From Diphasiastrum complanatum (taxonomy: Eukaryota; Streptophyta; Lycopodiopsida; Lycopodiales; Lycopodiaceae): DNA of 64,000 nucleotides. The number at the start of each line of letters is the position of its first letter. Position 1 is the first letter of the stretch. Shown piece after piece: positions 1 to 12,135 of this stretch. The position numbers and the translations under genes were made by a program. The notes under the pieces are model-generated. The model was not told where the DNA came from. It made no database searches and worked only from the letters and a program-made list of their open reading frames with translations. The DNA lies in NCBI GenBank assembly GCA_029204225.1, contig CM055101.1:61781140-61845139 (forward strand). Reading direction: 5' to 3'.

Positions 1-1084
1 ACAAGCGATGCTCACCCAAAAAGATCCATAAAACCCCATCTTTGCCCTCTATATATCCATCCGATTAGGGAGGTACAAAAAGGGTCCAACAGAAACAGGG
101 CCATGTAACTCGAGAGTTCTCAGAGTTGAGTTTAAATCATTTTATATCTTGATGGATCTCCTAAATCTTCTAGTTGGATGAATAGTTATACCTTGAAATT
201 TGGATATTCTAAGAGTAGTACCAAAAAGCATTTATGAATTGTCTACTAGTGACTGTAGATAGTTTCATATTGTAATAGGTAGTTTTTTTTTAACTTTGAT
301 CTTATGAGTTAAGTAATACTTCACCCAACGTTTCATGTAAAGTGTTTTACATGAAGGTGATGTTACTAGCTTGTAGAGAGTGAAGCCCATATAAGAAAAT
401 TTATCGCTTAGTGTACTTTCCAAACCTGAGTTTGTACTTCAGAGTAGAGACAAACAATTGAAAGATCATTCGATTGAATGTGTTTCTAATGTTGTGGAAC
501 CCCAGCAGAGTGACTCGTCCAATTGTGATTGGCATACATTGTATAATGCCAAACTATTTTTTGAGTGGTATAACCTTTAGGAAGAAGTCAACTTTGCAAA
601 GGTATTTCTTATAGAATGCGATATATTTCTTGTGGTAAACTTGTGCATCCTTGCAAGGGCCATAGTGCCCCCTTTAGGGCCTTCTAAACCAGATAATGTA
701 TTAGAGACGGAATAAAGATGGAAATTTTGAAAATGCCCATGCTGAATAGATAGACAGATATAGTACAATTGATTGCAAGCAATTTCTTCTACAATGCTGA
801 TCCATGCAGTTTGTTATCATCTCCTCTTTCACCTAGGGTGTAAGGACCTCTCATTCAAACCATTGACGACATAACATTACAGTTTGATTTTCAATTTTTT
901 TGTCAATTTATGAAGAAAAAAGTGTAACATATCTTGTGAACAACTTAGTGAAGTAGGGACTGAAATTTGTATTCAGCTCTGTCTTTGTGAGTACAATTCC
1001 TGCTCTATTGTACCGTACAAGCCACAGAGCTGCTGCCCACAAAATTTTGTGAAAGAACTGAAATATGTATTAGACTGGTAAGCG
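1..1084. other. 3' flank of the auxin permease gene, no gene seen
   Basis: AT-rich sequence downstream of the minus-strand permease gene. Only short open frames without recognisable domains occur. The 3' untranslated region of the permease should lie in the last few hundred bases before 1084, but I could not fix a polyadenylation site. No transposon end was recognised. Confidence 0.5.
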
Positions 1085-4000
1085 TCAGCTGTTCTGAGGA
1101 TGGCATTGGTAGCATTTATCAAAGAATCCAAAGCTGTGTACTTGTCTGACAAGGTTGGTCAAGCTTGCCCAGCCTCCAAAGCAACACCCAATCACTACAA
1201 TCCAGATTATAATCAGCGCATTCACAAAATGTATCATTTTCCAGTTTGGTATCCAGGATGGCAATTTCACTGCTGAATTCTGTAAACAAATACTGGAAGT
1301 CAGTGATGCAGACAAGAAGAAATCCTAGTTGAAATAATTGAAATCTTTCAAACTGGAGTTATGTACATTGTAAAGAAGAGAAAAACATGCACTAGAACAA
1401 ATTAAAATGGCAGTCTGTCATGTTAAGTATGGGCAGCAGCTTAAAGCAGACAGCAAATACTCACATTTTGTGCCTCTTTGTCTCGATAGGTCCAGTAGAA
1501 AGCTAGACATGGTATAAGGTAGACGCAAACAGATACAAGAAAAGCGCCCATGACAGAGTTTATGGGTCCAAAGAATGGGACGGCAAGCGCCACGAACCAT
1601 ATGAGTAGCACAACTGGAATTCTCACTAGAACTCTTTTATAGTACTGCTTCGTATGAACACCTATAAATTTCTCAACAACCAGGAAAACTGGAAACACAA
1701 AGAAGATATATGCCACGCTCTGCATGAATATGAAAAGCACATGTTAATGGTTTCAATGCAAATAATCAGTGTTCTCGATGAGCATATAGTCAAAAATTCA
1801 ACTGACACAGATATCATAGTAAGCAAAATCTATGCAGCATGTCAACAGAGCCCTAGTCTCTTCAGAGTGTTCTGTGCTGGTTTGATCTTCAACTTAAAGA
1901 CAAGAATGTTCACATATGTACTTGTCAACATTTCACAAAGAAAATTACTGACTTCGAAGAATGGAACGGATGGTGGTTAAATGCAGAAGTTCTCTAGTTG
2001 CATAGAAGCAATTGCTCTAGAAATTGAAATACAGCATCTAACAATTATGTCTTCAACCTGGTGCACGACCATGGCAACAATTGACAGATTGCGCCATCCC
2101 GAATGTGGAAGAACTGCAAAAGCATTGGATTGGTTCAGAAGAATGTCTCCATAAGCCCAGTAAACCGAAGTCGAGCTTGGAATGATAAGTAGCAACGTGT
2201 AAAGCACGACAGTAGGATAGACATATTTGTAATGCTCTGGGCTCGTCATGGCTTCCAAAATTTCTCTGCGTAGAATCATTACAATGCTAGTAAGGTCCTC
2301 AGTCCATTGAACTATCAAAGAAATAGTCATCAAGCATGCCACCATCGAGAAACCAACGGCTTTCAAGGTTTTGTACTCGTACATGACCAACCCAGTATCA
2401 TTTCATTTCAGAGTCATTCTTATAACAACTGATGGCTATTCTCTTGATTACTGATGTCACACCAGGAAACCAACTACTTTTCTTGAATTAAGAGCTCCGT
2501 ATTGCGGTTAAAATAGAAAATTGTCTGAAAGCAACAGAAGGCGAAAAGGTCAAGAGGCAACATAAGAAACTAGGCCCAGTTTTGGTAAGCTCCAAGGTAT
2601 AGACCACATAACATGCTTTGAATCAGGGACATTTGGAGACTGAACTTGATTCTAAAAGGAGATGAGAGTTCAACTTCATAGAATTATGCTTTGTTTAAAT
2701 ATCTAATATATTCCCCCTTCGGATAAAAGGAACTTGTTCCATAAATTGTAGGTTAGTATTTTCTGAGGCATTAATGCATCTCAATAGTATATTAGTATTA
2801 TTGGCAGCAGATAACGGTATCTTCGGAAATCCTTCAAAGACTAAGCATGCTCTGTGAATTGCATCTTTCCCTCATAATATAGGGACGGTATGAGGTACAA
2901 CTTTTAAATCCCAGATCCACAATAAGGTGCCTGGATTAAACATCCTCCTTTTTCTGTTGATGTCATCTTTGTACAATAATACTACTATTTGGTTAAGGGA
3001 ATTTAATGCAGGAAAAGTCAAGCTGCAAGGCATAATCTGAAATGGGCTTTACACTATAAAGTATGCGACTTTGGTATTTATGAAGTTCCCACAAAACACC
3101 GCATTTTAGTTTGCGTGTCTACCACAAATGTATCATGTCATGAAAAAAAGCTGTGGTGTTGACTCTATACTCAAATTGAATCAGGCACGAATCTGTTGCC
3201 ACCTTTCAATCGCTGCATTCTTAGGCATCATACTCAAAAGGATGAGGAATATTTGATCATTTTTTACGTGAAAAACAGAAATGTATATTGGAAAAGAGGA
3301 AATAAACTGCTGCTGGTTTCAAAGTGGTTATTTACAATATTTTTTATCATTTACTTACATGGTGATGCCATGTCCTCCGAAAGTGAAAAGTGCATTAGTG
3401 GCTCCAGTGAAGAATTTAACCAAGCTTTTAGGTCCTTGGTGTTGCACCCCTAGAATCTGGTCATCAACAGGATCTTGTTTAGAAGATTGAAAACAGGAAT
3501 TTATGTGATCGATGAAAAGTCCTACAGCTAAACACATGAGCAACCTAATTACCTTGCCAAAATTAGAAAGGGGATTTTAAAAGCCTAAATTTAAACCTGA
3601 GAGAGGTGTGGGGGTGGTACATTAGAAGGTGCTATGCAACAAGAGATGGAACAACTAATAGCATCGACATTCGGAACACCACTACCAATAATCTTGTATT
3701 AAAGACATGTTAAACTATCATATTCAAGTGAAGAGTTTGGTTATATTACTACTAGCTAATGATTCCATGTGAAAGGAAGAAGAGTAAGAGGATCTTTTAA
3801 GGAGCCAATGTAGCTTCTCTACAACTTCAATTTTGAAGAGAAAAGACTGTACTAGCCGAGCCACATCCTAGAAATATATGCTGGAGAGAAAGAGAAGAAG
3901 TGAGGGATAGAGACCTGTCCATTTGTGCGAGATGCTGCAGTCATGTAAACAGCAGTGATCGTGGTGGTGAGGACCCCCAGAACTGCTCCAGCTCTGAAAT

Positions 4001-4980
4001 GGCGAAAGCTTGGTAGAAATATGCTTACATTCGAAAGAGCACCAACTAAGAACAGCCACTGCCGCTTATTAAGATTGGAGTTAATGTAGTAGAGGTCACT
4101 GCACAAGTTAAAAATTTGTTAGCCTCCATTGTATTGAGCCCTATGAGCTTTTCTCCCCCTGTAAACTCAGAGCCAATAATGCCCAGCAAGAGATTACTCA
4201 TAACCGAGCCTAGTGCATATACCTGGCAGAAGCAATCAGCTGAATCACTGAAGCAAGGGTAAGGGTTGAAATGTTGAAGAAAAAGGCGATTCGACCTACG
4301 TATTGCCCCGCAACTCCCCCGATCACTTCATGATACTGCTATATAGAAAAGATGATCGTTTAGCCAAAACCTTTAAGAAGTACTACAGGAGTCTACCGTT
4401 TGGTGAGATCACCAATCTGTGAGAAGCTTTTAATAAGGAGAAAATGGACATAGCAGGTGATCAGTTACCTGGAGAATATGCCCTTCATCAAAGGTTCTGT
4501 TCTCTCTGGCGTTCTGAATCTTGTGTTCAAAATAAAGCCAAGTGAGCAGATAGACTGTCCAGCAGCCTAAAATACCATAAAATATCAGAAAGAAGATTCC
4601 CCATCCATATCCCATCTGAGCAAGCGTGTATGGCAATGTCAAAATTACTTGTCCCACCTGCAATCATCGCGTCACCAATACCAAACATTGGCTACCAGAA
4701 GAATTAACTTAAAAAAGGTTCATCTCTTGATATAGAAGCAGTGGCTGAGATAAAATCAGGGACAGGAGATGCATCTGGGTTTGAGAGTTGAATTTTTGAA
4801 GAAAAGAAAGACCTGGGCAGCAGCTGTTAGGAGGAAAGCATCGAAGACAGAAGCACCATGCCAGATAGCAGGTATGCTTCGGGAGTTTTGCCATTCTCGC
4901 AGCTTCCCTAGAATGTATCCACGCTTGGTCTGTGAAAAATATCGGCGATCCTCCCATGGTTCGCCTACAGGCTTTTCCAT
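1085..4980 (-). CDS. AUX1/LAX-type auxin influx carrier-like permease, 8 exons
   Basis: Seen: eight exons join in frame with GT-AG introns at 4980-4813, 4657-4469, 4335-4223, 4098-3915, 3456-3359, 2265-2058, 1719-1465 and 1279-1085. They total 1410 bp, or 469 residues plus TGA. Landmarks are IWHGASVFDAF near residue 40, ILTLPYTLAQMGYGWG near 60, FTGATNALFTFGGHG at 234-248, VYWAYGDILLNQSNAF in exon 6, PFFGPINSVMGAF at 369-380, and FGGWASLTNLVRQV followed by FDKCYQCHP at the C terminus. Known: AUX1/LAX proteins are plasma-membrane proton/IAA symporters of the amino acid/auxin permease superfamily, about 480 residues with about 11 membrane spans. The start at 4980 is the only ATG in exon 1 that fits; the frame upstream closes at 5050. 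Spacing to Arabidopsis AUX1 is nearly collinear, but many positions differ, so auxin as substrate is inferred. The longest introns are 1093 and 458 bp. No disabling lesion was seen. Confidence 0.9.
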
Positions 4981-5140
4981 CACACGGCCTGTTCTAAGAA
5001 AACTGCTATCTGTCGGTTCGTCTCTCTCCACCCCTACAGCTTCGTGCAATTATCAATACTTTCAGGAGTAAGAGCAAGCACGAAATAGGATTCACACAAC
5101 AGATAGATTGCGGCTTTCCAAGGCGTGATAGCTAGACAAT

Positions 5141-5482
5141 ATTCGAGTGATAAAAAGACATTTTCCGAGGCTTGCATTTCAAGGAAGTGGAACTCCGAGC
5201 GGCGACGGATGATTTACACAACAGAAAACACCTTGCAAGTTATATGTGTTGGTCTGCCAGTAATACCGAGGCAAAATTCGAGTGATCAAGCAGCAGCAAA
5301 CGGCAGTTGTCGAGGCTTGCATTCAAGAAATTAGTGCAACTTCGAGGCTATCAAAACAATCCGAATTGTGGGCAGTGAATCAAAGGAGACTTTACTGCCT
5401 TGATTCCATCCCCAAATAACTGCAACGACGACAAAACATCTATCAGAACAATCCGAATTTTGGGCAGTGAATCAAAGGAGAG
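5141..5482. repeat. Short tandem duplications in the permease 5' flank
   Basis: Two duplications lie upstream of the permease start. A roughly 40-bp block containing CAATCCGAATT and GGGCAGTGAATCAAAGGAGA occurs at 5350-5389 and 5442-5482. A second pair shares ATTCGAGTGAT (5141 and 5277) and CGAGGCTTGCATT (5169 and 5311). They could lie in the promoter or 5' leader of the minus-strand gene. No TATA box could be assigned with confidence. Confidence 0.6.
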
Positions 5483-6100
5483 AGCAGTCATAATCAGAGC
5501 AAACAAAATTCAAAAGCTCAAGAAAATCACTAAGACTTTGGAAAGGAAACCAAGCATTCAGCAACACTCCCTCTACTGGCTGCTGTTGTCTTGTGCCATA
5601 TAATTGTGATCTTTCAGCTAATCAAAGCTACATGCCAGATCGTGATCACCTTCATGTGTGTGGTAGAAACCAGTCTATCAGTAGCAGCATTGGAGTGGTA
5701 AAATTAATTTGTATTTGTGAAGCTGCAAGCATCGAGGAAGGCAGTAGAAGGATAGAAGCCTTGCATTGGAATTGGAGGAAGTAAAATTGAGTTGATGCAA
5801 GGAACAAGCGAGGGATTGGACAAACAAGAAAATACAATAGGAAAATAGTGGGTTGTGGGTAGGACCCCGATGGATGATCGAGCAAGATTTTGGATGAATG
5901 ATCCTCAGCTTGTTTTAGGGAATTTGGATCAGAAAAAGGCAGAAGAGGCCAAGCCAAGCTGCATGTAAGAGCAGTGCTTACAAGGCATTTTCATCTTGGC
6001 GCCCAATAAGGCCTTGCCACCACATGGAGCTATCACATAGTTATGTATAAGTGGCACAAGAGTGTCTCTCCTCATGGAGCTTTCACATACTTATGTATTA
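5483..6100. other. Intergenic sequence, no gene seen
   Basis: This stretch continues the upstream flank of the permease. Open frames here are short and show no domain. A related phrase containing ATGGAGCT and TTCACATA or ATCACATA repeats near 6024 and 6074. The function is unknown. Confidence 0.4.
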
Positions 6101-6434
6101 TGTAATGGTCGGGGCCATTACCCACTCATCCCAGCTCATGGACCTGGGGACTGGATTATGAGTCGTAGTAGTCGTGAGCAGTGATAGCGAACATGTGGCA
6201 TTACGTCATTGGTTCAAAACACACAGATTATAACCCACAGCACAGGGTGCAAACAGATTTAGGTCTTGACCATCTATCTCTCTCCCGCTACGTCAGGTAT
6301 TGTTCATCCGACGGTGGGCTACAACTTGTAGCATTATTCGCCGCTCTTGCGGTTCAGCCTGCTAAACGCAGTAGCCCACCTCCTGATGAACGATACCCTA
6401 GTCTGTAGTGGCCCCGAACCCATTGGCCATTACA
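6101..6434. mobile_element. MITE-like inverted-repeat element (tentative)
   Basis: The left end reads TGTAATGG, followed by a copy of CGGGGCCATTAC. The right end holds the reverse arrangement, GTAGTGGCCCCGAACC, and closes with CCATTACA. The imperfect terminal inverted repeat encloses about 330 bp without coding capacity. Inside, TAGCGAACATG at 6185 fits a Pol III A-box pattern and GGTTCAAAAC at 6211 resembles a B box, so a tRNA-derived SINE is an alternative. No clean target duplication was found. Confidence 0.35.

Positions 6435-6437
<3 letters not shown>

Positions 6438-6491
<54 letters not shown>
6438..6491. repeat. (CT)n microsatellite
   Basis: An uninterrupted CT dinucleotide run of about 54 bp directly abuts the right end of the inverted-repeat element. 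The serine/leucine open frame across it is an artefact of the repeat. Confidence 0.95.
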
Positions 6492-6493
<2 letters not shown>

Positions 6494-8541
6494 CATGCAG
6501 TACACGGTATAGAGGCATTTTTGTCACAACAAAGGTAAAAATGTTTGGGTCCTTATATTGTGTGATATAGGGCCCAAGAAGGACTATATATTAGCACAAT
6601 GACAATTAAGTACTAGGTAATAGCCAAATCTAAGAATTTGTTTGATGCCCTACCATTATGCCTTATGCCTTGCCAAAATAGATGCCCAAGCATAATGGCC
6701 CATATACTTCCTTGCTTTATGCATTAAAATAGCTTTATGGATGGGGTGCGCTTAGTGCAAGTGTCTCATTTCACTGTTAGAGCCATGATTTTAAAAGGGC
6801 CCTTTAAAAAAAAATTATTTATATTTTCGTTTTCAATGTCCATTTGGCATAATCACAACTGCCCAAAGTGGTGTCATCGTAGGTTGCCAAACCCAAAAAA
6901 TAAAGCTCACCGACTTTTGCAAAATTTGAAATTGTTGCCGAGCAGATTACTAGACAAGTTGCAAGCATTTTATTGGCTAGCTTTTGCTACCCGTGAAAAA
7001 TTGAGCTGCCTAATTGGCTCTGGAGGTGGTAGAAGCTTCGATGTAGATCGAAATGGACCTAGTTGGTCACCCCCACTTGGATTGAAAACTTGGACAATGC
7101 TAGTTGAACCAATGTTTATTAACAAATTATGTTGACTTGTGGTTAGAACACAATATTTTAAAACATGTCAAAATTCTAAAAAAGAGTAACCACTTAGCAT
7201 TTTTAAGTTTTTGCTCGAAAACATTTTTTTTAAAGTAAAAATTCTTGAAATTCACAAAAACAATAATTGAAAATGTCCATCATGTGAACAAAATAGATTT
7301 TGGTGTTTTAGTAGTTTAAAATAACTTTTAAAAATAGTTTGTAGAATACATTGGATGCTCGTTATGTTATGTCAATAAAATTTTGAAAAGATTACAGACA
7401 TTCTTTATATTGTTTTTTAACAATTCAAATTCAAAGAAGTTTTCACTAACTTCTCTCAACTCAAGTGTTTGATATATTGTCAAGGCTCTCATTTTCAGCT
7501 AACGAAGTTGACGACTCATCTTTCTTGTAAGAGTGTATTGGCATATTCTCATTTGAGTTCTTATCCAATGTTGGCAAAAAATTGTGCATTGCAGCTCTGC
7601 TTCATTGCTGCCAAGTTGAAGATGATGGTTGTGCACTTAACCCACGATGTTCTTGTTAAAAAAAAAAATTGTTGACCCTCGTAAATGACTAATCATTGTC
7701 AACTCAAAATTAGAAGCAAGCATATCTGCATCTTGGAAATTTACATTATTGACTTTTGATGATTTTTTGCTAAATCCATCTTGCCCTCGGATCTAATTGC
7801 AACATTTTTTATTCATACCTTTCTAAATAAACATTTGTTGAAGTGGTACACATCCCTTTAAACAAGAAATGGTGGAGAAACCCATTTAAAAAAAGCCCTT
7901 GTGATCTTGCATATATCTCTAAATTTTGAATGTTGGTTTTAAACATTAATCAATTATTTTTAAAAACTGCATTTTGCAAATATTTTAAATTTGGAATGAG
8001 TGATGTGAGATACTCTAAAAATTTTGTATTCAAATCACCGAAAATCATAATAATTAAATTTGAGCAATTTGTGGCAATGAATAATAATTGTTTAAATAGG
8101 TAAACTACAAATTTTCCAAAAGATTTATTTGAAAGTTTTTTAAGATTACGCAGGCTTGAAAGATTTAAAAAAAATTTGAGAACTTGTTTGCAATTTTTTT
8201 TTAATATTTTAGCATTTCAAAATATATTACAAAATACAAAATTTAGCTAAATAATATACAACACCAATCAACTTAAATAACACAAAAATATTCTTAAATT
8301 ATTCTTTAAAAAAAATTAAAATATGCAACAAAGACGTTCATTTTTGTAGTTGGTTAAGGCTTGTACCTTTGAGGCCTCGCCTTCGGCTCACCTGTCACAT
8401 GGGATTTGTGTTCCCAAGGGAGCTATAGCCTTCTTTCTATGATTAGCGATTCCTAATGTAGTCTAACAACTCTAATCCATCCAAATATAACTAATTATCC
8501 GCCCTAGTTATTTATCTGGTGGTACTTTCCTAGCCTCTTTT
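6492..8541. other. AT-rich intergenic sequence, nothing identified
   Basis: Two kilobases of AT-rich DNA. The longest open frame (6737-7135, plus) has no recognisable domain and biased composition, and I do not call it a gene. The stretch ends just before a copia reverse transcriptase fragment. Confidence 0.45.
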
Positions 8542-8724
8542 GATGAACCTACATGTGTAGATGAAGAAAGACAAAAAGAGGAGTGGATCCAAGCAATGGA
8601 TCTTGAGTATCAAGCTCTTATGAACAATGACACATGGAGATTGGTGGAGCGTCCAAAGGACAAGAAGGCTATTGGATGCAAGTGGATCTTCAAAGTGAAG
8701 ACAAAACAAGATGGATCAAAGTAG
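8542..8724 (+). pseudogene. Copia N: N-terminal reverse transcriptase fragment
   Basis: The plus frame gives about 60 residues matching the start of a Ty1/copia reverse transcriptase: EEWIQAMDLEYQALMNNDTW, then LVERPKDKKAIGCKWIFKVK, closed by TAG. This is the region just after the integrase linker. The rest of RT and all RNase H are missing: within about 40 bp the sequence passes to a purine tract and an LTR. It is an internally deleted relic of the element owning the LTR at 8763. Confidence 0.85.
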
Positions 8725-8762
8725 TGTGGTTAAATCTATGCTAAAACTAATTGAAGAGGGAG

Positions 8763-9397
8763 TGTGAAAAATTCAACTAGTTTAGTTGATCTATTTTGGC
8801 AATTTTGAGGCCAACATGACATTTCAAATTAGAGATAGATATATATTTGTGAATAAAGGCCTAAATCGTGTTTGTATTATTTTCGGCAAGTAGATAAATG
8901 TATGAGGTCAAATTTGGACCCATTCCAATTGGCTGGATTTCACACATTGCTTCCAGACTAGAATTTATAGGCTTTTTGATAAAGTACCAAGAAGTTACCA
9001 TTTAGGACAAGTTTAGGGAAATTGGCCAAATGACATTTGAGAGGCCATAAATAGCAGTACCAGCATGGAAAAAGTATCTTTGTATTCTCATTTTACGTGG
9101 AGAATTCATCTCTTTTGATTCTATGTCCATCTCATGTGTATTTCTCAAGATATCTTGATAGTTTGTAGATTCTCATTTTTGTCCACACGTGTGAAGGATA
9201 GTAGGCTATTGTTGTTGTACGAACAGGGACAATACCTTACCGTATTTAAGTGCTTATGATCAGATCTTAGTGATTTATGCAATTCTAGCATGTGTAAATT
9301 GATGATTTCTATCTTGTAGCTAAATCTAGATGTGCATCCAAATTTGGTCAAGATCTTAGAGATCCATCAAGTATGTTTTGGATCTATTTTTTTCACA
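8763..9397 (+). mobile_element. Copia N 3' LTR
   Basis: The LTR starts TGTGAAAAATTC directly after the polypurine tract GAAGAGGGAG and ends TTTTTTTCACA, the same style of end as LTR J at 28002. Length is about 635 bp. It carries the palindrome CACACGTGTG at 9184-9193. No second LTR of this element was found in the window. Confidence 0.7.
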
Positions 9398-9561
9398 TAT
9401 AAAAGCCAGCAGCCCCAAAGCCCTACTTTGATGCAATATAGGCAAGGACGTGAGCAATCTTCCAAGCTTGAACTAAGAGTTCAAAGTTGTATTATCTATG
9501 CACATTACATTCAAACGATTGTGGCTTTACTTCCTTGAATATTGACATTAAAAAGATGTAT

Positions 9562-10482
9562 TGTTGGGAAATATGGCGGGAGAGCCGATATGGAAGGACT
9601 CAACCGATCCCTCGGCACGTGCACCACGGTTATCATAGGCGAACACAAAGAATTTGTTTGCAACTACGGAAGCATAATCAGTGCGTAGCTCAGAGCATTA
9701 TGATCAACACAAATTATCAGTCATAAAAATGTTTTAATCTACGAATAACTCTATCTGCATAAAATGAATCAATCAGAACAAAATAAAAATGCATTCAACA
9801 TAGCACAATATGACTTTGATTATTGGAACATAAATTATATAGTCACAGAGAGTACAAGTCTAAATGCAGATAGAGTCGTGTTCTTTCTAAAACAATACTC
9901 TGTAATAACAGAGAGAAAGAACAAGTCATTGCGCTCTTGAATGTGATTGATCAACTGAATGAGTGATAGTCTCTGATGTATATATTTTGTAATTACAACG
10001 ATCATCATCTATATACAATTTTACATTAGCAGATGTAAGTACAAGAAAGCGGTGTCTGAGGTAGATCGTGGAGACAAGAGCGTGAAGACTGGTGCCGCTC
10101 CCCTCCTTTTGCGTAGGCACGAAGGCCGCTACAGACCGCAAGTGACGTTCTTGCGGGACCTTTGTGGTCCATTTTCCTCGAAACTCGCTACCGCTATAAA
10201 CCGCAAGTGATATTCTTGCGGGACCTTTGCGGTCACCCTTTTGTGGGGCCTTGGAACTCATTACCACTATAGACCGCAAGTGACACTTTGGCGAGGCCTT
10301 GCGATACATAGTGAACACTTAGCGCAACCATTACTACAGGACACAAGAAGGGATCTTGTGGGACCTTGTGATCCTTTTGTGGTTGCGGGACTTTGTAGAC
10401 TATGCGACTATACAAACATACAACAAATGAATGAATCTAGATTAGCAATGAGATAAGGGATGGAGAGAATAGAAATCCAACA
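9562..10482 (-). mobile_element. Copia C 3' LTR
   Basis: A minus-strand LTR of 921 bp with inverted ends TGTTGG and CCAACA. It is preceded on the minus strand by a purine tract (AAAGGGGGG) next to the RNase H end of element C. The LTR holds several repeats of the phrase CACTTGCGGTCTATAG and GGTCCCGCAAGA, together giving a GC-richer patch at 10080-10300. The orientation and polypurine tract identify it as the 3' LTR. Confidence 0.75.
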
Positions 10483-10594
10483 CCCCCCTTTGATTTGGAT
10501 CCATGAATGCCTTGATCTTCAGACTTAAACTGACATAGAAATTCTTGTTTGCTTGCTGACTTAAGCCTTTTGTAATGATGTCAGCTATCATGTA

Positions 10595-11971
10595 CTACAT
10601 TCCGCAAAATTTCAGACTCACCTCCTTGTTGAGTATTTTGCTCCTGATGTAGTGGTACTTAATCTCGACGTGCTTGCTACTAGAGTGAAATCTAGGATTG
10701 ATCGATAATGCGATAGCACTATGATTGTCGCACTGAATGATTGTTGGAGCAGTTTGTTTGAGACCAATGTCAGGCAATAGATTTCCAACCAAATTGTCTC
10801 TTTTGTAGCTTGACAGGCTACAATGTATTCTGATTCTATAGAAAACATTGCAATGGAGGTATGCTTTCGACTGTTCTAGGATATTGGACCATTATTGAAT
10901 TGGAAGATCCAAAAGTTGATCTTTTGGTGTCGACATCGCCTACCCAATTCACATCTGTATATCCATGAAGCATATGGATATCGGATGGATCAATATCTCC
11001 ATAGCAGATGCATACGTAGATGGTAGCTTGTACATATATGATTATTGTTAAAAGAGCTTTCCAATAGACCATACTAGGGTTAGCCATGTATTGGCTTAAG
11101 GAGCTGATGGCATATGCGAGATCAGGTCTGGTTGAGATCATAGCATACATCAAGGATCCTATGATTGATTGATCTGGATATCCCTTCATTTCGCCTCTCT
11201 TCTCATCAGTTTGGGGGCACTACTTATAACTTTTTTGTTTCTGTCTCCGTGGATCTGAATCCCTAGACAATCATGTGCTTCTCCCAGATTTGTCATCTCA
11301 AATTCTTGGGATAGCATCATCTTGGTGTCCTTTGTCAGCTCAATGTTGTTGCTAAACAACAGTGTATCATCTACGTAAAGTGTGATGATGACATAGAATT
11401 GTTTGACAACTTTGAAATACTTATTACAGTCTGCAGAGCTTGGTTTAAATCCATGATCAATCAGGAATGTGTTGATTCGATGGAACTATGCTCTGGATGA
11501 TTGTTTTAGACCATAAAAAGGTTTATGGAGTTTGCACACTTGGTCATCTTGACCATTAAGGAGATAGCCTTTTGGCTGGATCATGCAGATGTCCTCTTCG
11601 ATGACTCCATTGAGGAATGCCATTTGTACATCCATCTGGTGTAGCTCAAAATTGGCTGCAACAACATATGATAGTGGTAGTCGAATGGAAGTATGCTTGA
11701 CTATTGGGTTGAAAGCTTCGAAGTAGTCGACATTGGGAGTTTTTGAAAACCCCCTTGCCACGAGTCGAGCTTTTCTTTTGTCGATGCTGCCATCTGCCTT
11801 GTATTTTATCTTGAAGATCCATTTGCAGTCGATTATCTTTCTAGTTGTTGATAGCTTGGTGATGTAGGAATTTGGTGAAAATGAGTGGTGTAGTGGAAGT
11901 GGAGCTAGTGGTGATAGATCGGAAGTGTGATAGTTACTAGCAATGCATTCAAGATATATCGAACAATACAA
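10595..11971 (-). pseudogene. Copia C: reverse transcriptase-RNase H remnant
   Basis: The minus strand encodes, across several frames, a Ty1/copia RT and RNase H. RT begins with KIIDCKWIFKIKYKADGSI, includes FELHQMDVQMAFLNGVIEED and KPFYGLKQSSRA, then LYVDDTLLFSNN near 11365 with the catalytic YVDD. GSLMYAMISTRPDLAYAISS follows. RNase H parts are SIESEYIVACQATKE and IIQCDNHSAIALS. Stops and frameshifts near 11486, 11200, 10840 and 10790 rule out function. The part before IIDCKW does not match RT, so the element is truncated at its 5' side near 11.85 kb. The 3' LTR follows at 10482. Confidence 0.88.
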
Positions 11972-12135
11972 GAATGCACAATAGAACTAGAACATAGACA
12001 AAAACTTGCATTCTGATAATTATAAAAAATGGAGTACAAGAGCATGAAGCTGGGCACAAATCAATGGGTGCAAATACTAGGCTTTAGTTGAGTTCATTGA
12101 TAGCAGAATAATAGAATACAACAATGCTAATTAAC

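Noticed and set aside
5652-5957. 101-codon minus-strand ORF upstream of the permease
   Set aside because: No domain and not in frame with the permease; probably chance in the upstream flank.
6737-7135. 132-codon plus-strand ORF
   Set aside because: Biased composition with no recognisable motif and no sign of splicing or conservation.
8340-8435. tRNA-like words (GTTGGTTAAGGC) suggesting a tRNA gene or SINE
   Set aside because: No cloverleaf could be completed and no acceptor stem or T-arm was found.
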